A DNA stretch of 64,000 nt from Bdellovibrio reynosensis (GCF_022814725.1 NZ_CP093442.1:2542001-2606000), one strand, 5' to 3'; positions 43,720 to 52,920 are shown, counted from the first letter of the stretch. Notes: generated by a model not told the origin, from the letters alone. Numbers and translations: made by a program.

Positions 43720-44247
43720 TTATTCTGGCTTTTTACCAACGACCACTTGTCCTGTGCGGATCACTTTGTCGTGAAGCTTATATGGTTTTTTATAAACCTT
43801 AGAAATATGTCCAGGCGCCACAGCATCTGTAGGCTCGCTACCCAACGCTTCATGAACGGCAGGATCAAAAGCAGCACCGTGAGAAGGAACTTCAGTGACG
43901 TTATGTTTTTGCAGCAGGGACTTTAGTTCCTGAGCGGTCATATCAATACCTTGTTTGAAGGTAGAAATAGTTTCAGCGGTTACGTTCACTTGCAAAGCGC
44001 GTTCGAAATTATCAACCACATCAAGAAGATCACGAATAAAACGCTCGCCACCGTATTTCAGTAAATCACTGCGTTCTTTAACGGCGTTACGTTTATAGTT
44101 TTCAAACTCAGCTCTTAGATAAAGATAATCATTCTTGAACTTCTCTGCTTGCTCTTGAAGCTTTTGAAGATCAGAGGCAGGAGCGGCATCACCTTGCGAC
44201 GAACCTTGTGTTTGGTTTGGATTTTGAGAGTTATTTTCTTCCGACAT
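43720..44247 (-). CDS. grpE: GrpE nucleotide-exchange factor
   Basis: 175 residues. An N-terminal polar disordered part rich in Gln/Asn/Ser is followed by the long coiled-coil helix ('LQEQAEKFKNDYLYLRAEFENYK') and the C-terminal beta-wing ending 'PYKLHDKVIRTGQVVVGKKP', the GrpE signature. Releases ADP from DnaK. First gene of grpE-dnaJ-lpoA-like. Its Shine-Dalgarno sequence AAGGTGGA sits in the 3' arm of a hairpin, a possible thermosensor (see finding). Confidence 0.96.
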   Translation of the reverse strand: MSEENNSQNPNQTQGSSQGDAAPASDLQKLQEQAEKFKNDYLYLRAEFENYKRNAVKERSDLLKYGGERFIRDLLDVVDNFERALQVNVTAETISTFKQGIDMTAQELKSLLQKHNVTEVPSHGAAFDPAVHEALGSEPTDAVAPGHISKVYKKPYKLHDKVIRTGQVVVGKKPE

Positions 44248-44249
44248 GA

Positions 44250-44275
44250 TCCACCTTCGCTAAAGCTACGGCGGA
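44250..44275 (-). promoter_or_regulatory. 5' UTR hairpin sequestering the grpE ribosome site
   Basis: The minus-strand transcript reads TCCGCC-GTA-GC..GC-GAA-GGTGGA just before ATG 44247: a 6-pair outer stem including one G-U pair, a 3x3 internal loop and a small inner stem. The 3' arm holds the Shine-Dalgarno-like AAGGTGG. Upstream, 44304-44329 forms another stem (CCGCC..GGCGG). The same sequence resembles a family of dispersed GC-rich palindromes found in many genomes, so it may be a repeat rather than a switch. Confidence 0.45.
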
Positions 44276-44330
44276 CGGGTCCACCATAGGCTGGCCCCGC
44301 CATAAATTTTACTGGCGGAGAGTAATAACT

Positions 44331-44359
44331 AAGATTGTGTATTCATACGGTATTGTCAA
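44331..44359 (-). promoter_or_regulatory. Possible grpE promoter
   Basis: Perfect TTGACA (44359-44354, minus) with AATCTT 17 bases on as a weak -10. It lies about 85 bases upstream of the grpE ATG, ahead of the structured leader. No sigma32-type sequence or CIRCE element seen. Confidence 0.35.
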
Positions 44360-44386
44360 TGTGCGGAGGTGAAAAGCTTAAAGGGT

Positions 44387-45559
44387 TTAGACGTCTTCAG
44401 ACAAGAATGTAAGTTCTTGAAAAACTCGGTTGCTAAGAACCAGTCCTTCACGCGTGAGATACCAATGCCCAGAGTCATTCTTAACCCAGGATTTTTCTTG
44501 AAGGCGCGCTAAAATACTTAGCACCTTATCGCTGACATTTTGTGGGAATTTGTTTTGAAGTTGCGCCACATTTAGGCCGCGCATAAGACGCATCGAAGTA
44601 TGACAAAAGTCCGTGAGGGCTTGATGCATTTCAAGAATTTCAAATTGGTTTTCAGGAAGGTGTTTTGCGGGGCTAGCGAACTCTTGCCCATCAAAAGCCA
44701 ATATCTGCTTCTGGTAATCGTTGATGTTATTGATGTTCCAGTAACGGGTTCCCCAAGCAGATTCTTTGGAATAACTATGGGAACTTAATCCTAGGGACCA
44801 ATAGGGTTCATCAACCCAATAAAGCATATTGTGTCGTGATTCAAAGCCTGGCAGTGCAAAGTTTGAAATTTCGTACTGCTGAAATCCTTTGGCAGTCAGT
44901 TCGTTGGCAATAATATCAAACATCTCTACTTGCTCTTCTTCCAGCGGACGACCTTTTGAAAGTGGATGTCCATCAGGAACTGTTAAGCAATAGGGGCTAA
45001 TGTGCTTTGCACCTTGTTCGATTGCGATCTTTACGTCGTTTTTCAATCCATCAACAGTTTGGGAAGGTAGGGCAAAAAGAATATCGAAACTGAAATTAAG
45101 ATTGTGCTCCCGCAAAAGGTCCAGCGTTTCCAAAGTTTGTTTTGCTGAATGTTCGCGGTGAACCATTTTTAACAAACGATCATCAAAAGTTTGAGCACCA
45201 ACACTGAATCGGTTCACGCCATTATCAAGATAGATTTTTAACTTTTCTTTGTTGATGGTAGCCGGATTGATTTCAATTGTGATTTCAGTATCCGGTCTAG
45301 TTGTAAACCCAAACCTACCCAGCTCTTTGATAATAGCTACAATAAGATGAGCAGGAATCAGACTTGGCGTTCCTCCACCGAAGTAGATCGTATCAAGACT
45401 TTGTGGTGGATAGTAACGATGCTTCTGGCGGATCTCTTTAAACAGAAGTTCCACGTACTGATCCGGCGGCAAGATTTTACTTTGCTCGTAAGTCGCGAAG
45501 TCACAATAAGTGCAGCGCTGAATACAGTAAGGAATGTGAACGTAGACGCCAAATGCCAT
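44387..45559 (-). CDS. hemW: HemW-like radical SAM protein
   Basis: 390 residues. The N-terminal 'VYVHIPYCIQRCTYCDF' holds the radical SAM cysteines C12, C16 and C19, followed by 'YFGGGTPSLIP' and 'EITIEINP'. The C-terminal HemN-like part carries 'RLMRGLNV'. HemW-type proteins were long annotated as oxygen-independent coproporphyrinogen oxidases but act as heme chaperones. No extra HemN catalytic residues are visible at the N-terminus, so the HemW label is preferred. Start codons of hemW and the divergent M16 gene are only 16 bases apart. Confidence 0.9.
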   Translation of the reverse strand: MAFGVYVHIPYCIQRCTYCDFATYEQSKILPPDQYVELLFKEIRQKHRYYPPQSLDTIYFGGGTPSLIPAHLIVAIIKELGRFGFTTRPDTEITIEINPATINKEKLKIYLDNGVNRFSVGAQTFDDRLLKMVHREHSAKQTLETLDLLREHNLNFSFDILFALPSQTVDGLKNDVKIAIEQGAKHISPYCLTVPDGHPLSKGRPLEEEQVEMFDIIANELTAKGFQQYEISNFALPGFESRHNMLYWVDEPYWSLGLSSHSYSKESAWGTRYWNINNINDYQKQILAFDGQEFASPAKHLPENQFEILEMHQALTDFCHTSMRLMRGLNVAQLQNKFPQNVSDKVLSILARLQEKSWVKNDSGHWYLTREGLVLSNRVFQELTFLSEDV

Positions 45560-45575
45560 GGGAGTTATCTAGAGT

Positions 45576-48176
45576 ATGTCTAAAAAATTTCAACTAAAAA
45601 ACGGTCTTAAAGTCCTTTTCTTAGAAAGTCATAAGTCACCTGTGGTCTCAGTTCAAATGTGGGTGAAAACGGGCTCTGCCGATGAAAAAAAGGGAGAAGA
45701 GGGCATTTCTCACTTTATCGAGCACTTGGTTTTTAAAGGCACCCGCAAGTATGGCGTCGGCGAAATTGCCTCGACAGTGGAAGGTTCTGGCGGGGAGCTA
45801 AATGCCTATACATCCTTTGACCAAACTGTTTTTTACGTCACTATTTCTAAGCAATTTTCTGATGTCGCTTTGGACGTGATCAGCGAAATGATGGGCTTCC
45901 CAACGTTTGATCCAAAAGAAATTGATAACGAGCGTGAAGTTGTTATCGAGGAAATCAAACGCGGGCAAGACAGCCCTGGTCGCCGCGCAAGCCAGCTTCT
46001 TTTCACTAACGTATTTAAAAAACATCCCTATGGTTTACCGGTCATAGGTTATGACAAAGTGATTCGCAAAGTATCTGCGAAGAAAATCTTGGACTACTAT
46101 CATAGCCGTTATGTTCCTTCGAACATGTATCTAGTTATCGCCGGTGATTTCGAATCCAAAGAGATGCGCAAAAAAGTCGACCAGATGTTCGGCGATTTCG
46201 AACCGTATAAACTTAAAAAAGTATCTCGCCCTAAGGAACCAGCGCAAAAAGATATTCGCATCAAAGTCGAACAAGCGAAGTTTGAACAAACAACAGGTTA
46301 TCTTACTTGGCGTATTCCTAATGTAAAACACAAGGACATCGCAGCTCTTGAGGTGCTATCAGCAATCTTGGGGCAAGGTGATTCCTCACGCCTGATGCAA
46401 AGCCTGCGCATTCGTGAGCCTATAACGAATTCAGTTGGATCATTTAGTTATTCCATGCAGGATGACGGTCTTTTTGCTGTTTCATTTAACCTAGAAAAAG
46501 AAAATCTAGGTAAGGCCCTGAACACGCTAATCCCTGAGTTAATCAAAATGATAGAAGAGCCACCAACCGCGGCAGAAGTGCAAAAGGCGATCACTAACTT
46601 CGCTAGCCATGAAGTCTACTCTGTGGAAACTGTGGATAACATTGCCCGTAAAGCGGGAAGTAACGAGTTTTACTATCAAGATCACGACTACTATCGTAAA
46701 TACATGAGACAAGTTTATTCTTTAAAGCCCCTAGATATTCAAAAGGTCGCGAAGAAATATTTGAAACCAGATAATTTTGGTCTTTCACTAATGACTAACA
46801 TGGATAAAAAGGCGGCCGAAAAAATCCTGCGCAGTTTTGCGAAGGACCTAAAAGCCTCTTTAAGCAAAGCTAAGATCGGCCCGAAAAAAGAAAAATTCGT
46901 TGCGAAGAAATTTAAAATTAATACTGAAGCGGTTAAACACACGCCTGAAACTGATAGAATCGTTCTATCATCAGGAGCGACGTTGCTAATTCGCGAGCAA
47001 AAAGACACTCCATACGTTGCAATGAAAGCCGCGTTCCTGGGTGGATTAAGAGTCGAGAACAACAATGAAACAGGTTTAACTGAACTCTTTTCACGCAACT
47101 GGCTTTCAGGATCGAAAAACTTTACTGAAGATGATATCAATCTAAAAGTGGACGAAATGGCAGCAGGTTTTGGCGCCTTTGGCGGCAGAAACTCTGCAGG
47201 TCTTTCAATGGATTATTTATCACCCTTTGAAGATAAGATGCTTGAGGTCTACGCCGACACGCTACTAGCGCCTCAATTCCCTGAAAGTATTTTACAGCGC
47301 GAAAAAGTGGTGATTAAAAATCAAATTAAATCCCGCAACGACAGCCCGGCACAAATTTGCGTTTTAAACTTCATGGAAGAGATTTTTAAGGGTCATCCTT
47401 ATTCTCGCGACCTTATCGGTGATGATAAAAGTATCGATGCAATCACCTCAGCGCAGTTAAAAAAATATTACGAGCGCATCGTTCACGCTAAAAACGTAAC
47501 CTTCTCGGTGGTAGGGGACGTTAATAAAGACAAGTGGGTGAAGGCTTTAGAGGAAATCACTAAACAAATGCCTAAAGGTGAACGTATCACCAATAGCTTT
47601 GAAGTTGCGCCACTTAAGGAAAATAAAAAACGTTTCTACGAACTAAAAAAAGAACAAACCAACATCATTGTTGGTTATCGTGGACTGACGTTGCGCGATC
47701 CAAAACGCTATACGCTTGAAATCATTCAGTCGATTCTAAGCGGGCAGGGCGGAAGATTATTTATCGAACTTCGAGATAAAAACTCCCTAGCGTACTCCGT
47801 TTCCCCTATGCACATGGAAGGTATTGAATGTGGATATTTCGGTGGATATATCGCGTGTTCACCTGAAAAAACGCAAAAAGCTATTCAAATGCTTCATGAT
47901 GAATTTAAAAAATTAGCTGATACAAAAATTAGCGAAGAAGAATTGATGCGCGCACAAAGATACCTGATTGGTCGCCATGATATCGAATTACAAAGAAAGA
48001 GCACGGTTACCAACGCCATCTTGTTCGACGATATTTATGGCCTTGATTATCGTGAAAGCCTTGATGTGGCAGACAAGTATTTTGCAGTGACGGCGGAAGA
48101 CGTCCAAGACTTGGCACAAAAGATCTTTGCACAACCTCATGTGCTTAGTGTGGTTGGCCCAAGCGACGTGAAATAA
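45576..48176 (+). CDS. M16-family zinc metallopeptidase, two-domain (pitrilysin type)
   Basis: 866 residues, two homologous M16 halves fused. The first half has the inverted zinc motif HFIEH (H46, E49, H50) and the third ligand Glu about 75 residues on, in 'EREVVIEEI'. The second half (from about residue 450, 'RIVLSSGATLLIREQKDTP') lacks HxxEH and is the usual inactive partner. Closest to the pqqL/PMPCA-like processing peptidases. No signal peptide is seen, so cytoplasmic action or export without a signal are both open. No terminator is obvious, apart from a weak hairpin at 48211-48250. Confidence 0.9.
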   Translation: MSKKFQLKNGLKVLFLESHKSPVVSVQMWVKTGSADEKKGEEGISHFIEHLVFKGTRKYGVGEIASTVEGSGGELNAYTSFDQTVFYVTISKQFSDVALDVISEMMGFPTFDPKEIDNEREVVIEEIKRGQDSPGRRASQLLFTNVFKKHPYGLPVIGYDKVIRKVSAKKILDYYHSRYVPSNMYLVIAGDFESKEMRKKVDQMFGDFEPYKLKKVSRPKEPAQKDIRIKVEQAKFEQTTGYLTWRIPNVKHKDIAALEVLSAILGQGDSSRLMQSLRIREPITNSVGSFSYSMQDDGLFAVSFNLEKENLGKALNTLIPELIKMIEEPPTAAEVQKAITNFASHEVYSVETVDNIARKAGSNEFYYQDHDYYRKYMRQVYSLKPLDIQKVAKKYLKPDNFGLSLMTNMDKKAAEKILRSFAKDLKASLSKAKIGPKKEKFVAKKFKINTEAVKHTPETDRIVLSSGATLLIREQKDTPYVAMKAAFLGGLRVENNNETGLTELFSRNWLSGSKNFTEDDINLKVDEMAAGFGAFGGRNSAGLSMDYLSPFEDKMLEVYADTLLAPQFPESILQREKVVIKNQIKSRNDSPAQICVLNFMEEIFKGHPYSRDLIGDDKSIDAITSAQLKKYYERIVHAKNVTFSVVGDVNKDKWVKALEEITKQMPKGERITNSFEVAPLKENKKRFYELKKEQTNIIVGYRGLTLRDPKRYTLEIIQSILSGQGGRLFIELRDKNSLAYSVSPMHMEGIECGYFGGYIACSPEKTQKAIQMLHDEFKKLADTKISEEELMRAQRYLIGRHDIELQRKSTVTNAILFDDIYGLDYRESLDVADKYFAVTAEDVQDLAQKIFAQPHVLSVVGPSDVK

Positions 48177-48271
48177 AACACACGGCTTGAGACGTATTTT
48201 TTTGAGACAAAGGCCCAGATAACAAAAAAACAACTAACCGGAATGGGCCTCCAGTTTGTTAAAATAAGAGT

Positions 48272-48907
48272 ATGAGGGATCAAAAGACGACTCCAAAAGT
48301 TGAGCTCTTTGTTAGCCCCGAGGGTTTTTTCCAAGAGCTCGTTCAAGAAGGCCTAAACCAGCGTAAAGTTCAAACTTACCCGGTGGTGGAAACATATCTT
48401 GTGCGTCTATTGCAGCATTACTTAGATGCACGAAACCTATTTGAATCTGATTACGTAAGTGAATCAGGTCAAAAAGCTCCTCAAACTCTGGCAGAGATGT
48501 ATTTAACAGCTCAGAGTGCAGAACCTCCTGTCAAAAATGAAATGCTGAGAAAGCTAGGCGACCGTGCCCTCTATATCAGTGGCTTCTTCGGTGATTCGCT
48601 TTCAAGAAAAGTCGTGGACATTGATTATTATGCGGGGATTGGTGGCGCAGCCTACGCGACCTTGGCTCACCATACAAAAGAAGACACCATGGTCAAAGTT
48701 TACGATACGTTTGCCCGTCGTTTTCAAGACTACGTGGATGTTTTAACTTACATCAGTCATAACTCGTTTATTAAGAGCGATGAAAGTATTCTGCGTCTCT
48801 ATGACCGTTATATGCGCACGGGATCTGAATTAGCTCGTGAAAAGCTTGTAGAGATGGGTGTTCTGGCTCTGTCGCCAGACCAAGTAAAGCTTGGCAAGCA
48901 AGGCTGA
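48272..48907 (+). CDS. Conserved-type hypothetical protein, upstream of tatBC
   Basis: 211 residues, no signal peptide or membrane helix. Mostly helical: 'VVETYLVRLLQHYLDARNLFE', 'ALYISGFFGDSLSRKVVDIDYYAGIGGAAYATLA' (given here in parts), and 'DRYMRTGSELAREKLVEMGVL'. No family recognised by eye. It lies 18 bases before tatB in the same direction, so it may be co-transcribed with Tat components. A function in export is only suggested by location. Confidence 0.65.
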   Translation: MRDQKTTPKVELFVSPEGFFQELVQEGLNQRKVQTYPVVETYLVRLLQHYLDARNLFESDYVSESGQKAPQTLAEMYLTAQSAEPPVKNEMLRKLGDRALYISGFFGDSLSRKVVDIDYYAGIGGAAYATLAHHTKEDTMVKVYDTFARRFQDYVDVLTYISHNSFIKSDESILRLYDRYMRTGSELAREKLVEMGVLALSPDQVKLGKQG

Positions 48908-48925
48908 TTCCTCTATGCTGACGCC

Positions 48926-49255
48926 ATGTTCGGCTTAGGCATGTCTGAAATCATTGTATTGGGAGTTCTTGCTCTGATCGTCATCGGTCCGAAGGAGCTT
49001 CCTGAATTAGCGCGCTCCATCGGCCGCTTTCTTAATGAATTAAAACGAACAACCAATGTGCTTCAAGACGAATTAAAAGAACAAGTTCGTTTAGATCGTC
49101 TAGATCTGCGCGGCGATGAAGCTGTGACCCCACCTTCGATTGATCCAGCAACAACGGGGCATCATATTGCTGCGCCACCTGCTGATCCACAACAAATGGA
49201 ACTAACAGATCAATCTTCCGCTGAAGAAAAAAAAGAAGAGCATAAGCCATCATGA
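48926..49255 (+). CDS. tatB: Twin-arginine translocase subunit TatB
   Basis: 109 residues. 'GMSEIIVLGVLALIVIGPKELPELARSIGRFL' is the single N-terminal membrane helix with the hinge GPKELPE and the amphipathic helix typical of TatA/TatB; the longer, acidic tail and adjacency to tatC favour TatB. No Shine-Dalgarno sequence is evident. Its stop overlaps tatC as ATGA. A separate TatA gene is not in the window. Confidence 0.9.
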   Translation: MFGLGMSEIIVLGVLALIVIGPKELPELARSIGRFLNELKRTTNVLQDELKEQVRLDRLDLRGDEAVTPPSIDPATTGHHIAAPPADPQQMELTDQSSAEEKKEEHKPS

Positions 49256-50007
49256 GAAGCGAAGAATTAGATTCACGAGCGCAATCTCTTTACGAACATC
49301 TGGCAGAACTGCGTAAGCGTCTTATCAATTGCGTACTGATTTTATTGGTAGCAACTTGCGTGTGTTATTACTTCAGCGAACAGATTTTTAATTTTGTCAG
49401 AGCACCCATCGCTCCTTATCTCCCCGGCGGCGGGCTAATTTATACTGGCCCCATGGATAAGTTTGTAGCGCACTTAAAACTTTCTGTGGTCTGCGCGATC
49501 TTGGTTTCTTGTCCGTTTTGGTTGTACCAGGTTTGGAAGTTCGTAGCCCCAGGTCTTTATCAAAAAGAAAAAAGCTACACTTTTGGATTCATCCTTTCGG
49601 GAACAATTCTGTTTTTCCTGGGAACTATGTTTTCCTATTACATCGCTTTACCTATGGCTTTTGAATTCTTAATGAGTTTCGGTGGCACCACAGATAAGCC
49701 GATGATCTCGATTGAAGCCTATATGGGATTTTTCACCCAAATGTGTTTAATGTTCGGGGTTGCATTCGAACTACCACTGATCATTGTTATCTTGGGAATG
49801 ATTGGCTTAGTAAGCCAAAAATTTCTACGTCAAAACCGTCGCTACGCTGTGATGATTTTGGCGATCGTATCAGCCATCATTACTCCACCAGATCTTTTAA
49901 GCATGTCCCTAATGCTTGTTCCAATGGTTCTGCTATATGAGATTTCCGTCATTATCGTGGGAATTTTTGAAAAGAAAAGAACAGCTTCTATAAACGAACG
50001 CGAATAA
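49252..50007 (+). CDS. tatC: Twin-arginine translocase subunit TatC
   Basis: 251 residues with six membrane helices. Conserved 'LYEHLAELRKRLI' at the cytoplasmic N-terminus, 'LYQVWKFVAPGLYQKEK' and 'FGVAFELPLIIVIL' near the substrate site. Forms the receptor for twin-Arg signal peptides with TatB, which it overlaps by 4 bases. Ends in a charged tail. Confidence 0.96.
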   Translation: MRSEELDSRAQSLYEHLAELRKRLINCVLILLVATCVCYYFSEQIFNFVRAPIAPYLPGGGLIYTGPMDKFVAHLKLSVVCAILVSCPFWLYQVWKFVAPGLYQKEKSYTFGFILSGTILFFLGTMFSYYIALPMAFEFLMSFGGTTDKPMISIEAYMGFFTQMCLMFGVAFELPLIIVILGMIGLVSQKFLRQNRRYAVMILAIVSAIITPPDLLSMSLMLVPMVLLYEISVIIVGIFEKKRTASINERE

Positions 50008-50059
50008 TTGCTGACAACCCCTGGTGATTAAGGTGTGCTTTAATACACGGGGGGAACGT

Positions 50060-50752
50060 ATGTCATTTTTAATCGGTTTAATTGCCATGATGGGATTGGC
50101 TCAAGCAGCGGATCCAGCAAAATGCACAGACTTAGTTGAGCGCTACGAAAACACGCAAATTCAAAGAATCTGGGCCGCAGACATTCAATCATGTTTTTTT
50201 TCAATCATTCCGCTAGATGCTTATAAAGATCTTATCTATCGCGACTATATGTTCACTTCAGACGGTGAACTCATGGTGTTTAATTCATTCGGAAGTGGCG
50301 ACGAGTCTTTGACGACAGGTGCACGTGAATTCTATATGTTCCCGCGCCCGGTTGAAGAAATCACTCACAGCTGGGACTTTGATAAACAAGAACTCACGGT
50401 TCAACACGTGACTGGCGATAAATTTATCTTTGATATCCGTAAAGCACGTCTAAAAAGCATGACTCGCGGAAATGTCACAGTGGCTGACTACGTAGAACCA
50501 AAAAACCGTGGCGGAGTTGAGATCTCTAACTTCCAGGGAATTCTTTTTGATGGTGGATTTAAACGCGGAAGTGCGCCGACTGGGAACGGCAATGCGACTT
50601 CTTATTTTAAAGACGTAAATAATAAGTCATGCGCAGTAAAAAACTCTGAAGTATTCAAATACACTTCAGACGGTGATATTCATTTAAAATTTGAATCTGA
50701 CAAGGCGGTCATGGCGTTCATAAAACAACGCTGCCCAGGTTTAAAACTTTAA
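50060..50752 (+). CDS. Exported hypothetical protein
   Basis: About 230 residues. ATG at 50060 follows GGGGGAACGT and opens into a signal peptide ending LAQAAD; an upstream in-frame codon at 50024 would give an implausible basic extension. The mature protein is beta-rich ('YMFTSDGELMVFNSFGSGDES', 'HSWDFDKQELTVQHVTGDKFIF') and has about four Cys that could form disulfides. No family recognised. Downstream a bidirectional terminator separates it from the carboxylase genes. Confidence 0.65.
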   Translation: MSFLIGLIAMMGLAQAADPAKCTDLVERYENTQIQRIWAADIQSCFFSIIPLDAYKDLIYRDYMFTSDGELMVFNSFGSGDESLTTGAREFYMFPRPVEEITHSWDFDKQELTVQHVTGDKFIFDIRKARLKSMTRGNVTVADYVEPKNRGGVEISNFQGILFDGGFKRGSAPTGNGNATSYFKDVNNKSCAVKNSEVFKYTSDGDIHLKFESDKAVMAFIKQRCPGLKL

Positions 50753-50763
50753 TCAGGGAATAA

Positions 50764-50789
50764 AAAAAGGGGCCTAAGAGCCCCTTTTT
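50764..50789. terminator. Bidirectional rho-independent terminator
   Basis: AAAAAGGGGC-CTAAGA-GCCCCTTTTT: a perfect 10-base stem with A-run and T-run on both sides, just after the exported protein gene and before the end of the opposing carboxylase genes. Confidence 0.88.
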
Positions 50790-50842
50790 ACTTCGACAAG
50801 GTCGGAATGAACTTTCTTGATCTGACGAAGTCGGAGTGTGTG

Positions 50843-51370
50843 CTACGGTTCTTCGAACTTGATCAGCACGGCTCCGGATTCAACCGAGTCACCTTGCTTC
50901 ACTTTGATCTCTTTGATTTTTACATCACGAGAAGCGCGCATTTCGTTTTCCATTTTCATCGCTTCCATAATTAAAAGCGGCTTATTGGCCTTCACGATGT
51001 CGCCTTCCTTCGCAAAGATCTCAATAATCTTACCTGGCATCCCGGATTTAAGCTCGTTATCACCACCGAAACCGCCGCCTTTTTTCAATGATTCATGTAG
51101 AAGCATTTCATCATTGAAGACCTTGATTGCGCGGAACGAGTTACGAGTAAACACAGTATATTCAGTGTCTTGACCGATTACGTCGATCAAGTAAGATTTT
51201 CCCTCAAAAAGGAAGCTGATGTACTGCTCGGCCTCTTTATAGTCATTTTTTGAAATGTCGTAGTGAAGCCAGTCTTTGCCTTCTTCTTGCAAAGACACCT
51301 TCCATGAGCTTTTGTGTTCGCTCACGTCGACTTTATACTTTTTCCCTTTAAGTTCTGCTTCAAAATACAT
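50843..51370 (-). CDS. Biotin carboxyl carrier subunit of acyl-CoA carboxylase
   Basis: 175 residues. The C-terminal biotinyl domain carries 'EAMKMEN' with the biotin-accepting Lys K139 and the hinge 'SGMPGKIIEIFAKEGD'. The N-terminal ~95 residues are beta-rich and of unclear relation to the linker domain of propionyl-CoA carboxylase alpha. Third gene of the three-gene carboxylase transcript (carboxyltransferase, biotin carboxylase, carrier), 3 bases after the biotin carboxylase stop. Confidence 0.87.
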   Translation of the reverse strand: MYFEAELKGKKYKVDVSEHKSSWKVSLQEEGKDWLHYDISKNDYKEAEQYISFLFEGKSYLIDVIGQDTEYTVFTRNSFRAIKVFNDEMLLHESLKKGGGFGGDNELKSGMPGKIIEIFAKEGDIVKANKPLLIMEAMKMENEMRASRDVKIKEIKVKQGDSVESGAVLIKFEEP

Positions 51371-51373
51371 CTG

Positions 51374-52876
51374 TTACGTCCTCAATTGAAGTTTGCGGCC
51401 TACGCGCTTCCAGTTGGAAGTCAGATTCAGCTGGCGAACATCTTTGGATTTACGATCGTTATAAGCGGTAATGGCTGCAGCGATCAGGAATACAGGATCT
51501 TCAACTTCTTTGAAAAGTTGTGGTTCGATAACTTCAAAGTTCTTTTCAATGAACTGAGTCGTGTAAGAACCATCTCTGAATTTAGCGTGATCCAAAATCG
51601 TTTTATGAAGAACGATATTGGTTTTAATTCCCGTCAAAACAAACTCCGACAACGCTCTTTGCATTCTGTCGATTGCTTCTTCGCGGTTTTCACCCCAAGT
51701 GATCAATTTAGCGATCATTGGATCGTAGTATATAGGAACTTCATAACCAGGGTAAGCGTAAGAATCCACACGCATAAACGGACCCTGTGGATGGCGGCAG
51801 GCGCGAATCACACCAGGATGTGGTTTATAAGTGATTGGATCTTCAGCGCAGATACGCGCTTCAATAGCATGACCTTTTTGTTTGATGTCTTCTTGTTTGA
51901 AAGACAAAGGTTTGCCAGCAGCTACGTAGATTTGCTCTTTAACCAAGTCAAAACCAGTCACGATCTCTGTGATTGGATGTTCTACTTGCAGACGAGTGTT
52001 CATCTCCATGAAGTAAAAATCTTTAGTCGCATTATCAAAGATAAACTCAATTGTTCCCGCGCCAACGTAATTGATTTGTTTAGCTGCGCGAACAGCCGCT
52101 TCACCCATACGCAAACGAACTTCGTGAGGTACAGAAGGCGACGGACATTCTTCAATAATTTTTTGGTGGCGACGCTGAACAGAGCACTCACGTTCAAAAA
52201 GATGAACATGGTTCCCATGTTTATCGCCGAACACTTGAATTTCGATGTGTTTTGGATCGTTGACGAATTTTTCGATGTAAACAGTTGGATCCGCAAAATA
52301 GTTCTGACCTTCAGAACGGCACGCACGGAAAGCGCTTTCAAGCTCTTCCATCTTGCGCACAACACGCATCCCTTTACCACCGCCACCAGCAGAGGCTTTG
52401 ATGATAACTGGAAGACCGATTTTTTGCGCGATTTCTAAAGCTTGCTCAACCGTGTCTACACCGCCATCGCTGCCGGGAACTGTCGGTACGCCTGCTTTTT
52501 TCATCAACGCTTTTGCAGAAAGTTTATCACCCATCGATTCAATGTTTTGCACTGTAGGACCGATGAAAGTGATACCAGCTGCTTCAAGAGCTTTAGCAAA
52601 GTTCGTGTTTTCAGAAAGAAAACCGTAACCCGGGTGAATTGCATCCACACCTGCTTGCTTCGCCACTTCGATGATTTTTTGATAGTTCAAATAGCTTTCT
52701 TTAGATGGAGAAGGCCCAATGTGATAAGCCTCGTCCGCCAAAAAGACATGCAAAGAATCGCGGTCCGCATCTGAAAATACCGCAACAGAACCGATGCCAA
52801 GCTCACGGCAAGCGCGAGTGACACGGATTGCGATTTCTCCACGGTTGGCGATCAGGATTTTTTTAAACAATGCCAT
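51374..52876 (-). CDS. Biotin carboxylase subunit
   Basis: 500 residues, ATP-grasp fold. N-terminal 'KILIANRGEIAIRVTRACRELGI', glycine-rich 'KASAGGGGKGMRVV', 'DKHGNHVHLFERECSVQRRHQKIIEE' and 'MNTRLQVEHPITE' are the AccC signatures. It carboxylates biotin on the carrier subunit. About 45 residues longer than E. coli AccC through a C-terminal extension. Lies between the carboxyltransferase and carrier genes. Confidence 0.94.
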   Translation of the reverse strand: MALFKKILIANRGEIAIRVTRACRELGIGSVAVFSDADRDSLHVFLADEAYHIGPSPSKESYLNYQKIIEVAKQAGVDAIHPGYGFLSENTNFAKALEAAGITFIGPTVQNIESMGDKLSAKALMKKAGVPTVPGSDGGVDTVEQALEIAQKIGLPVIIKASAGGGGKGMRVVRKMEELESAFRACRSEGQNYFADPTVYIEKFVNDPKHIEIQVFGDKHGNHVHLFERECSVQRRHQKIIEECPSPSVPHEVRLRMGEAAVRAAKQINYVGAGTIEFIFDNATKDFYFMEMNTRLQVEHPITEIVTGFDLVKEQIYVAAGKPLSFKQEDIKQKGHAIEARICAEDPITYKPHPGVIRACRHPQGPFMRVDSYAYPGYEVPIYYDPMIAKLITWGENREEAIDRMQRALSEFVLTGIKTNIVLHKTILDHAKFRDGSYTTQFIEKNFEVIEPQLFKEVEDPVFLIAAAITAYNDRKSKDVRQLNLTSNWKRVGRKLQLRT

Positions 52877-52920
52877 AATTTTTCCTTAATCTAGTCCAGT
52901 TCCACATTCTAGCGTTACCG

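Noticed and set aside
48209-48250. AGGCCCA..TGGGCCT hairpin after the M16 peptidase as a strong terminator
   Set aside because: The 26-base loop and lack of a T-run make it weak; mentioned only in the M16 entry.
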